Shown here one piece after another: positions 38,302 to 43,087 of a DNA stretch of 43,087 nucleotides; the first letter of the stretch is position 1; each line of letters begins with the position of its first letter. The DNA lies in IMG/VR virus record IMGVR_UViG_3300033153_003299, positions 1 through 43,087 of that record. One strand, given 5' to 3'. Under the pieces are notes generated by a model, which worked only from the letters and a program-made list of their open reading frames with translations, was not told the origin of the DNA and did not search any database. Position numbers and translations under genes: made by a program. This DNA is from a virus.

Positions 38302-39480
38302 CTATCTCCTGTAGCTCACGTCATCGTCACGGTCATATCTACCGCTTCTGATTCCGTCGTCACCTACTCTAAATTGAGAGTTTGTCCTGCGTGATTTATA
38401 ATTCTTCTTCAAATCTGTCAGTATCTCTTCTTTACGAACACTGAACCCAGTAGCGTTCGGATCGCCCTGCTCTCCTCCTACAATAACTAATCCGTCATAT
38501 AGAATGAACTCGTGGAACTCCGACGGGAATGCTTTCGGTGAACCCGACGCTGTGTAATCTAGGGAAGCCTCTGAGCTCTCCCCATACACAGACTCTAAAG
38601 TCAGTTGGGTGTTACTGTCCACAGACGCGACCTTATACCAAATGGACGATTCTGCTATGCCATTACCATCTACACGGAAATAATCTCCAGCAGACGTATT
38701 GGAAGAGAAGAAAGTATCCGTACCTGTTACCGTCGTGGAGGCGTTGGTAACCTCAACTGTGCCAGTACGGTACTCACTCATAGGAGCAAGCTTCTTAATA
38801 TATTCGTATGGATAGTTGTAAATCGTATTTGGGTATGGATTCACACGAAGCATTTTACTTCCTGTGTTTGCATTAACCCTAGTCTGAATGACGCGTCGTA
38901 TTGGGTCTTGCCTGCTTGCTACGAAATCTTCGCGAAACATGTCCCGTGGCACTTCCTTAATAACGTCCTGCACACGCCCGTCTGAATACACATAGACAGA
39001 GCCGTTCTTAAGGAACCGATCATGGTTCGCTGCTAGATCATATTCGTCTTTGAATATCTCAAAGTTCCTGCCCGTCAAATCATTCGGACCGGAGAGAGCG
39101 GGGGAAATTGTCCCAGACGTTGCGCCAACATATTCAAACGTGTAAATGTCCCTGTTACCACTGAACTTTATTCGATACCCGTTCTCCGCTGTCATTGCAG
39201 ATGTAAAGGTTGTGCCTGTTCCTGCCACTGTCGTCGAACCCACTGTTACAGCAACCGTTCCAGTTTTATATGTAGCGACCGTTGTCAAGGTTGACTCCGT
39301 TATAATAGCGTCCCAATCTTCTACCCGTGGCAGAGTGCGTGTATAGGAATCGTTAACGATACCTTTTGCGTAATCGGAATTATTCGGAGAGTCAATGCGA
39401 CCGAGATTGAGTAATCGTTCGTAGAGCTCAGTGAACGGAATTACTCCTATAAATGTTGATGTTCCTTTAATGACTCCCAT
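38302..39480 (-). CDS. head-tail adaptor protein with inserted beta domains
   Basis: A 392-residue protein. Residues 10-60 (VIPFTELYERLLNLGRIDS, AKGIVNDSYTRTLPRVEDWD) resemble the helical start of adaptor proteins (P22 gp4 / T7 gp11 type) that connect the portal to the nozzle. Two copies of a beta domain begin YKTGTVAVTVGSTTVAGTGT (about residue 71) and YRTGTVEVTNASTTVTGTDT (about 237), the same domain that occurs in the nozzle. The C-terminal 50 residues return to charged helix (LKKNYKSRRTNSQFRVGD). Adaptor length without the insertions would be about 220 residues, the usual size. Confidence 0.68.
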   Translation of the reverse strand: MGVIKGTSTFIGVIPFTELYERLLNLGRIDSPNNSDYAKGIVNDSYTRTLPRVEDWDAIITESTLTTVATYKTGTVAVTVGSTTVAGTGTTFTSAMTAENGYRIKFSGNRDIYTFEYVGATSGTISPALSGPNDLTGRNFEIFKDEYDLAANHDRFLKNGSVYVYSDGRVQDVIKEVPRDMFREDFVASRQDPIRRVIQTRVNANTGSKMLRVNPYPNTIYNYPYEYIKKLAPMSEYRTGTVEVTNASTTVTGTDTFFSSNTSAGDYFRVDGNGIAESSIWYKVASVDSNTQLTLESVYGESSEASLDYTASGSPKAFPSEFHEFILYDGLVIVGGEQGDPNATGFSVRKEEILTDLKKNYKSRRTNSQFRVGDDGIRSGRYDRDDDVSYRR

Positions 39481-39497
39481 ATCTGTCTCCTAGTAAA

Positions 39498-39571
39498 GGC
39501 GACGCAAACTCAAGACTCATTAGGCAATGCCCTAGGGCTTGGGTTGGTTATGTTTGACCTTGGTTTGCGCC
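39498..39571 (-). promoter_or_regulatory. structured intergenic element before the adaptor gene
   Basis: In the 100-base gap between the 73-residue gene and the adaptor, GGCGACGCAAACTCAAG (39498-39514) pairs with CTTGGTTTGCGCC (39559-39571) over 13 pairs if a three-base and a one-base bulge are allowed. A perfect GCCCTAGGGC palindrome lies inside at 39529-39538. It could be an attenuator or a processing site. No T-run is seen on the minus strand. Confidence 0.4.
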
Positions 39572-39580
39572 ACCTATATC

Positions 39581-39802
39581 TTAATTATTGTGCTTAAAAA
39601 ACTTTCTTTGATAGAATGCTAACTTCTTCTTCTGTTGATCGTCGCTGAGATAGTCGAACTCACCTTCCTTCTCATTGACTTGGATATACTTTTCAGCGTA
39701 GTCGATAGCCTTACGCATCTTACGTATTACAGACGTTTCTCTTATCTGACGTACGAGCTTAAAGCCCTCAGATATTGCCTTCGCTATTGCGTTTACTGCC
39801 AC
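39581..39802 (-). CDS. small helical protein
   Basis: A 73-residue basic, helical protein (AIAKAISEGFKLVRQIRETSVIRKMRKA, then EKYIQVNEKEGEF and QQKKKLAFYQRKFFKHNN). It starts at a GTG that overlaps the stop of the upstream membrane protein (TAGTG), so the two are coupled. In many phages a holin-like gene is followed by such a small basic protein. Function unknown. Confidence 0.55.
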   Translation of the reverse strand: MAVNAIAKAISEGFKLVRQIRETSVIRKMRKAIDYAEKYIQVNEKEGEFDYLSDDQQKKKLAFYQRKFFKHNN

Positions 39803-39960
39803 TATTTAGTCACTCCAGCTCGTAGAGCCCCCATGCCTAAAAACCCAAGAATAGCATTGGCGTATCCTATATACTCTGCTGGAATATACCCCATAGCAAA
39901 TGCCCCGTTTATAAGGACACCGACGATCATAATAAAATATGTTTTGTACCCTTTTAACAT
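39802..39960 (-). CDS. 52-residue holin-like membrane protein
   Basis: An ORF with an AAGGAGG site, encoding a short N-terminal basic stretch (MLKGYKTY), one membrane span (FIMIVGVLINGAFAM) and a second hydrophobic segment (YANAILGFLGMGALRAG). The pattern resembles small holins and similar phage proteins with a central AFAMGYIPAEY-like region. Holins form the membrane lesion that ends the infection cycle. The neighbouring small membrane genes at 40673-41922 support a lysis-like neighbourhood, but no endolysin was found. Confidence 0.5.
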   Translation of the reverse strand: MLKGYKTYFIMIVGVLINGAFAMGYIPAEYIGYANAILGFLGMGALRAGVTK

Positions 39961-39970
39961 AATAACCTCC

Positions 39971-40669
39971 TTATGTTTTTATAATGTAATTCCCAGTTTG
40001 GGAAGGCTGCAAATTGTTATGCGCTGTCCCACCACCGGTAGATTCTGTTGGAGGATTAGACCCAGGATCGCCAGCATTATCTGACCCCGATATGTATGTC
40101 CCAGGAGTTAGCCCATTTCCTTTTATGTCCACTGGATGGTCATGTGCCGGGATTTCAGACACTGACAATGTATGGTCTTCTGCACCAAGCGTTCCACCGA
40201 TACTGTCTGCCGCGGCGTCCGTTACTCTGTTGGCAGACGCTCCTCCCATATCATCCTTACCGAGAGGTACACGCCCACGTATGTCCGGGACGTTAAACGT
40301 AGTAGCCCCATCTCCGACGCCGAACCCTGTGCTTATTGCAGTAAACAAATCAGCGTACGTTGTACGTGAAACAGCCTGACCATAACACAACAGCCAGCCA
40401 GCAGGGGCAGCCGCTCCGCCGTATGGAACGTACATCCCTGCTGGTATGCCTGAAAGACTTGCGTATATGAACTTAGCGTTGGAGTGATCGTAGACGAGTG
40501 CCTTACCATCATCCGAAGCAGTTGGGGCATCTACTGGAAATCCCTGAATCTTATCTGCGTCAGCGAGACCAGTGGTATTGATGTCGTCCTGAATGTTCTT
40601 CAGGTCAATCCCTTTTATGATTGTCCCATCATCCGAAGGACCCCAATTTTTAGTCCATACGATAGCCAT
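39971..40669 (-). CDS. tail-collar domain receptor-binding protein
   Basis: A 232-residue protein with the same attachment module as the glycine-rich fibre (MAIVWTKNWG, SDDGT, KGIDLKNIQDD). Residues about 78-135 show the phage tail-collar domain: IPAGMYVPYGGAAAPAGWLLCYGQAVSRTTYADLF and FGVGDGATTFNVPDIRGRVPLG. The C-terminal part (AEDHTLSVSEIPAHDHPV, then Gly/Ser/Asn turns, HNNLQPSQTGNYIIKT) is typical of MTD-like or collar-domain tips that bind host surfaces. It is a second, shorter fibre-tip protein made from the same virion-anchoring base. Confidence 0.85.
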   Translation of the reverse strand: MAIVWTKNWGPSDDGTIIKGIDLKNIQDDINTTGLADADKIQGFPVDAPTASDDGKALVYDHSNAKFIYASLSGIPAGMYVPYGGAAAPAGWLLCYGQAVSRTTYADLFTAISTGFGVGDGATTFNVPDIRGRVPLGKDDMGGASANRVTDAAADSIGGTLGAEDHTLSVSEIPAHDHPVDIKGNGLTPGTYISGSDNAGDPGSNPPTESTGGGTAHNNLQPSQTGNYIIKT

Positions 40670-40672
40670 ACA

Positions 40673-41029
40673 TTACTCCCTGTTGAATAATTTAGCGAAA
40701 AAGTTCCCTACAATCTGGAACAATCCCTTTTCCATCTGAGGTTTGAACACTGTGAATGTGGAGATCCCATCTTTATTGACACCATTGTTCAACTCCAAAC
40801 GTGTCTCTTGGTCGACGACAACCTCATCCGACTTCCATAGAGGAACGTCTACCCCAACACCATACTTCATGCTGTTCTTTTCCGTCGGGTGTCCTACACA
40901 TTCATTCAACACACTCCCAAGAAATGATTCACATGGGTCTCCCCTATGATTCCTGGAACTCGCTTCTGCTGGCTGGGAACAACCGATAAATACTGCGCAC
41001 ACTATTGCTAACAAAATAAGCTTCTTCAT
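40673..41029 (-). CDS. probable lipoprotein
   Basis: A 118-residue protein with a clear lipoprotein signal (KKLILLAIVCAVFIGC, lipobox FIGC) followed by a soluble 100-residue part rich in Asn, Lys and Val. In a phage, a lipoprotein in a cluster of small membrane proteins suggests an outer-membrane spanin component or a superinfection-exclusion lipoprotein; at 118 residues it is longer than typical Rz1-like spanins. The lipobox implies that the host handles lipoproteins and, in this setting, favours a Gram-negative host. Confidence 0.7.
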   Translation of the reverse strand: MKKLILLAIVCAVFIGCSQPAEASSRNHRGDPCESFLGSVLNECVGHPTEKNSMKYGVGVDVPLWKSDEVVVDQETRLELNNGVNKDGISTFTVFKPQMEKGLFQIVGNFFAKLFNRE

Positions 41030-41038
41030 GTCTTCTCC

Positions 41039-41503
41039 TTATACTGTAAATATTGGTATTAAAACGATTGCTGCCCCAACCATTGTTTCCTCGGCGCGCG
41101 CCGAAGATGTTTGATTCCAAACGCCTGCCACGACCGACGTAGATACACAAATCAATATATGTAAAATCCACAAGGTCCAAGCCTGCTGCACTGCGAAAAT
41201 AGGCAGTGTTGCGAACGCGCACGCTAAACCATAAATGAACCGTTTTTTAATCTTCTCTACTGTAGTGCTTGCCCCGTATCCTAAACTCAATGCCCCAAAG
41301 AACAAGGGCGCACAAAGCAAGTACCAAACATTGAAGGATCCTGTCCATAAGCTAAACCCACATATGCCGGTCACATAAATAACCGGGGCGATAAATCGCC
41401 GTTTCCATTTGCCCGAGATTCCGCCCATTCCGTATAACATGGCAAATGCCCCCACGAGGAGGATTTTAAGACCGCTTATTAACTGCAATAAATTTTCACT
41501 CAT
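41039..41503 (-). CDS. polytopic membrane protein
   Basis: A 154-residue protein with about five membrane spans (near residues 9-25, 37-55, 59-77, 88-127 and 138-154), separated by basic loops (GKWKRRF, KIKKRF). It overlaps the upstream small gene (ATGAGTGA). Its role could be holin-like pore formation or modification of the host membrane; not recognised at the family level. Confidence 0.6.
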   Translation of the reverse strand: MSENLLQLISGLKILLVGAFAMLYGMGGISGKWKRRFIAPVIYVTGICGFSLWTGSFNVWYLLCAPLFFGALSLGYGASTTVEKIKKRFIYGLACAFATLPIFAVQQAWTLWILHILICVSTSVVAGVWNQTSSARAEETMVGAAIVLIPIFTV

Positions 41504-41651
41504 CCGTTACTCTTTCTTTGCAACCAAGTTTCATACACGTATGCGGCTTGCACCTGTCCGGGTCTGCCGCTGCCTTATCCATCGCACCTTGCAGTTCGTC
41601 GTGAGCTTCTTTCAGAGAGGTCATGAGGTGCATAAGAGTCTGGTAGTTCAT
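41496..41651 (-). CDS. 51-residue protein of the lysis-like cluster
   Basis: An ORF with AAGGA upstream, ending by overlap with the polytopic membrane protein gene. The product is a short charged helix (MTSLKEAHDELQGAMDKAAAD) followed by a Cys-rich basic end (CKPHTCMKLGC). Not recognised; it is located between two membrane-protein genes. Confidence 0.45.
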   Translation of the reverse strand: MNYQTLMHLMTSLKEAHDELQGAMDKAAADPDRCKPHTCMKLGCKERVTDE

Positions 41652-41664
41652 CCTTATCCAAAGC

Positions 41665-41922
41665 TCACCCACCCGAACCTCTATTCAATAGTTCTTTAAC
41701 GTCATCCTTGATTTCATCCATCGTCTCTTTCATTTGATCGTACTTCAAATCATGCACCTCTCTACTCACATGAGTACCTTCCATATGAGTTTTGTGTTCA
41801 TCAAACCGAGCGTACATTCTCCTAATTTTTTCATCACAGGACTTCTTCATCTCGTATACCATCTTCCAGCAAAGCCCAACAACAGCCACTATTGTCCCTA
41901 GTGCAAGGACGTAGTCGCTCAT
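41665..41922 (-). CDS. membrane-anchored coiled-coil protein (XhlA/Rz-like)
   Basis: An 85-residue protein with one N-terminal membrane span (VLALGTIVAVVGLCWKMVY) and a long charged coiled coil (MKKSCDEKIRRMYARFDEHK, QMKETMDEIKDDVKELL). This is the layout of inner-membrane spanins (Rz) and of XhlA-type holin accessories, which complete lysis. Paired with the lipoprotein at 40673 it could form a two-component spanin; the pairing is inferred from topology alone. Confidence 0.55.
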   Translation of the reverse strand: MSDYVLALGTIVAVVGLCWKMVYEMKKSCDEKIRRMYARFDEHKTHMEGTHVSREVHDLKYDQMKETMDEIKDDVKELLNRGSGG

Positions 41923-41938
41923 TCTGTTTCCCGTATCA

Positions 41939-42073
41939 TCACAGCTCTATTGTCCGTACCCTCTCGGTAGAATCAAGAGCCGCTTTAACTTGCGGACGTG
42001 TCATTCCGTCAATGTCAATAATCTTACTGTACCTCTTTACAACTGAAGAACTCGTAGCGTCTAAGGTTCCCAT
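41939..42073 (-). CDS. 44-residue small protein
   Basis: The best start is the ATG at 42073, which overlaps the stop of the upstream gene (TAATG); a longer frame extends into that gene but has no ribosome site. The product (SSSVVKRYSKIIDIDGMTRP, QVKAALDSTERVRTIEL) is a small mixed strand-helix peptide. Not recognised. Confidence 0.45.
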   Translation of the reverse strand: MGTLDATSSSVVKRYSKIIDIDGMTRPQVKAALDSTERVRTIEL

Positions 42074-42405
42074 TATGTCTGTACCCCCAGTATGTGAACA
42101 GTCATATCTCCCGACGACGGAGAAGAAGAACACGAGGCAACCAATCTCCAATATGGGAAATAACTGTCGCAAGTTTGATAATCATTTGTATTGGCTGCAA
42201 TGCCCCATGTTGCTCCGACATTGAAGCTGTTAGAGAAGTCTGCGTGCATAGAAGCCTGACATTGAAAGGTAACTGTTTGGTTCAACTCGTTCTCAATGAT
42301 GATGGTCTTAACCACAAACGAACCATTGAAGACAGTGTTGCCTGTATGGTCATTCGTGTCTCTGATCTCCAACGCATCAAAGGTCTTTTCTGTTAATATG
42401 CTCAT
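42073..42405 (-). CDS. beta-rich virion or adhesin protein
   Basis: A 110-residue protein that appears entirely strand-rich (FDALEIRDTNDHTGNTVFNG, VVKTIIIENELNQTVTFQCQ, then WGIAANTNDYQT and DMTVHILGVQT), the style of small jelly-roll decoration or fibre-associated proteins. Its start codon lies in a 25-base perfect tandem repeat. It is coupled to the downstream 44-residue gene by TAATG. Confidence 0.6.
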   Translation of the reverse strand: MSILTEKTFDALEIRDTNDHTGNTVFNGSFVVKTIIIENELNQTVTFQCQASMHADFSNSFNVGATWGIAANTNDYQTCDSYFPYWRLVASCSSSPSSGDMTVHILGVQT

Positions 42406-42440
42406 TAAGTTACCCTGTTAATATGCTCATTAAGTTACCC
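42391..42440. repeat. 25-base perfect tandem duplication at a gene start
   Basis: Two identical 25-base copies, 42391-42415 and 42416-42440, each with a start-like ATG in the context TTAATGAGC on the minus strand. The outer copy lies at the stop of the 175-residue gene (TAATG) and opens a six-codon mini-ORF; the inner copy carries the real ATG of the 110-residue gene. This mirrors the duplication at 568-624. Confidence 0.95.
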
Positions 42441-42957
42441 TTTCTCTGTATAACGTCAGATGTTTTACAGTAGGAAGTGGTGTTCCTGAAGCCTTCGCTA
42501 ATATACGGAAGCTCGTTGTATAACCAACTGGGATGTTAGGACTGTACCGAAAGTTCTTGTTAGCCGTCTCAGCCCAGAACGGAACATTGGTAGCGTTAGA
42601 CAGCCCAATAGCCGCTAACTCTCCCATCGTAATTCTTATTCTCTCTGTTCCATCAACCTCAATGGTTATCTCAAAGTTGGCGTTAGAACCAGTAACAGCA
42701 ACGAAGTCCAAGGTCCCTGTTCCTGTAACGCTATGCAGGACAGTATCGGTTGTTACGTTAAGAAGGTCCCCGACAGCGTCGAAGTCCGTCTTCATCTGAT
42801 ACTTGGTAGCAGATTCACTATCACTAATGATAATCTCAGAACCGTCCATGTTACAGTCGAGACGTTCCTTAGCCCCGTCGGTCGTTATTGTAACCGCCCT
42901 GTCTCCTGGCTCGTCCCAGATGGACGCGTTGTCTGTTACGTTGTTATCGTCAGCCAT
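42430..42957 (-). CDS. beta-rich virion protein
   Basis: A 175-residue protein with an acidic N-terminus (DDNNVTDNASIWDEPGDRAV) and repeated strands (SESATKYQMKTD, ATNVPFWAETANKNFRYSP, VGYTTSFRILAKASG). It resembles small structural or baseplate-like proteins of environmental phages but is not assignable. It overlaps the preceding small gene at 42957. Together with the 110-residue protein it may form decoration or fibre accessory units. Confidence 0.55.
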   Translation of the reverse strand: MADDNNVTDNASIWDEPGDRAVTITTDGAKERLDCNMDGSEIIISDSESATKYQMKTDFDAVGDLLNVTTDTVLHSVTGTGTLDFVAVTGSNANFEITIEVDGTERIRITMGELAAIGLSNATNVPFWAETANKNFRYSPNIPVGYTTSFRILAKASGTPLPTVKHLTLYRERVT

Positions 42958-43087
42958 CGTTTAGCTTCTCCAATGCCTCCATGAACATATCGTTCTGGGC
43001 TACAATGTTAGCGTCGATGTTATCAAGTTTCCGTGCAATCTTATCGAGAAGAGCGATCTGTATGCGCAGACCGTTCCCCTCGACAAG
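42950..43087 (-). CDS. small coiled-coil protein, cut by the window end
   Basis: The frame is open to the window edge and encodes 45 residues up to the stop at 42950. The text (GLRIQIALLDKIARKLDNID) has a heptad pattern of Leu/Ile, so a short coiled coil is likely. The first codon at the edge is in frame with the ATG at bases 1-3 if the ends are joined, giving a complete 46-residue protein with an AGGAG site. It overlaps the start of the next gene by eight bases. Function unknown. Confidence 0.55.
   Translation of the reverse strand, partial: LVEGNGLRIQIALLDKIARKLDNIDANIVAQNDMFMEALEKLNDG

Overview
The window reads as most of a tailed-phage genome with a short-tailed (podovirus-like) virion. 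It carries a terminase, a large portal, a scaffold-like protein, an adaptor, a nozzle, two tail fibres and a giant internal virion protein, and it has no integrase, no tail-tube or tape-measure gene and no plasmid or rRNA genes. The host is probably a Gram-negative bacterium: a small protein in the lysis-like cluster has a lipoprotein signal, and three promoters look like ordinary sigma-70 sites (TTGACA, 16-18 nt, TATACT). The host genus cannot be read from the sequence. No major capsid protein, endolysin or RNA polymerase was recognised.

Layout. (1) 1-5.9 kb, minus strand: small terminase, large terminase, portal, an overlapping coiled-coil gene, a scaffold-like protein and an unknown acidic protein, with two very small basic proteins wedged at stop/start overlaps, all behind a promoter at 5926-5955. 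(2) 5.97-8.26 kb, minus strand: an RHH-like regulator behind an operator-bearing promoter, then unknown genes, a GroES-like co-chaperonin, an HNH endonuclease and a membrane protein. (3) 8.27-9.07 kb: a divergent non-coding control region with AT-rich DNA and two families of direct repeats, a candidate origin. (4) 9.07-14.9 kb, plus strand: an early accessory operon of small proteins, including a SpoVG-like protein, that surrounds a four-gene ubiquitin-like cassette. (5) 15.0-25.0 kb, plus strand: replication and recombination genes behind their own promoter: YegP-like, VRR-NUC, SNF2-like helicase, SSB-like, TOPRIM primase, MCM-like AAA+ helicase, a CAU tRNA, an HNH endonuclease, small membrane proteins and a family A DNA polymerase. 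(6) 25.0-43.1 kb, minus strand: a 2,262-residue internal virion protein, ejection-like proteins, fibres, nozzle, adaptor, a lysis-like set of small membrane proteins and beta-rich virion proteins.

The most striking content is at 10579-13477. Four consecutive genes look like a complete ubiquitin-like conjugation pathway: a 69-residue beta-grasp modifier ending in Gly-Gly-Cys, an E2-like protein with an HPHV...C motif and a cysteine-rich tail that could be a fused zinc ligase-like domain, a JAB/JAMM metallopeptidase with a perfect HxH-x7-S-x2-D motif, and an E1/ThiF-like adenylating enzyme with a conserved cysteine. The modifier needs one residue removed to expose Gly-Gly, which gives the peptidase an obvious job. 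The gene order recalls the PRTRC cassettes of plasmids, but the tail on the E2-like protein and the setting in a short-tailed phage early operon are unusual. GC-rich hairpins sharing one core sequence sit 17-25 nt upstream of four genes in this operon.

The two window ends fit together in frame: the start codon at bases 1-3 (minus strand) joins the open frame ending at base 43087. This suggests a circular or terminally redundant map, but the missing capsid gene leaves that unsettled.
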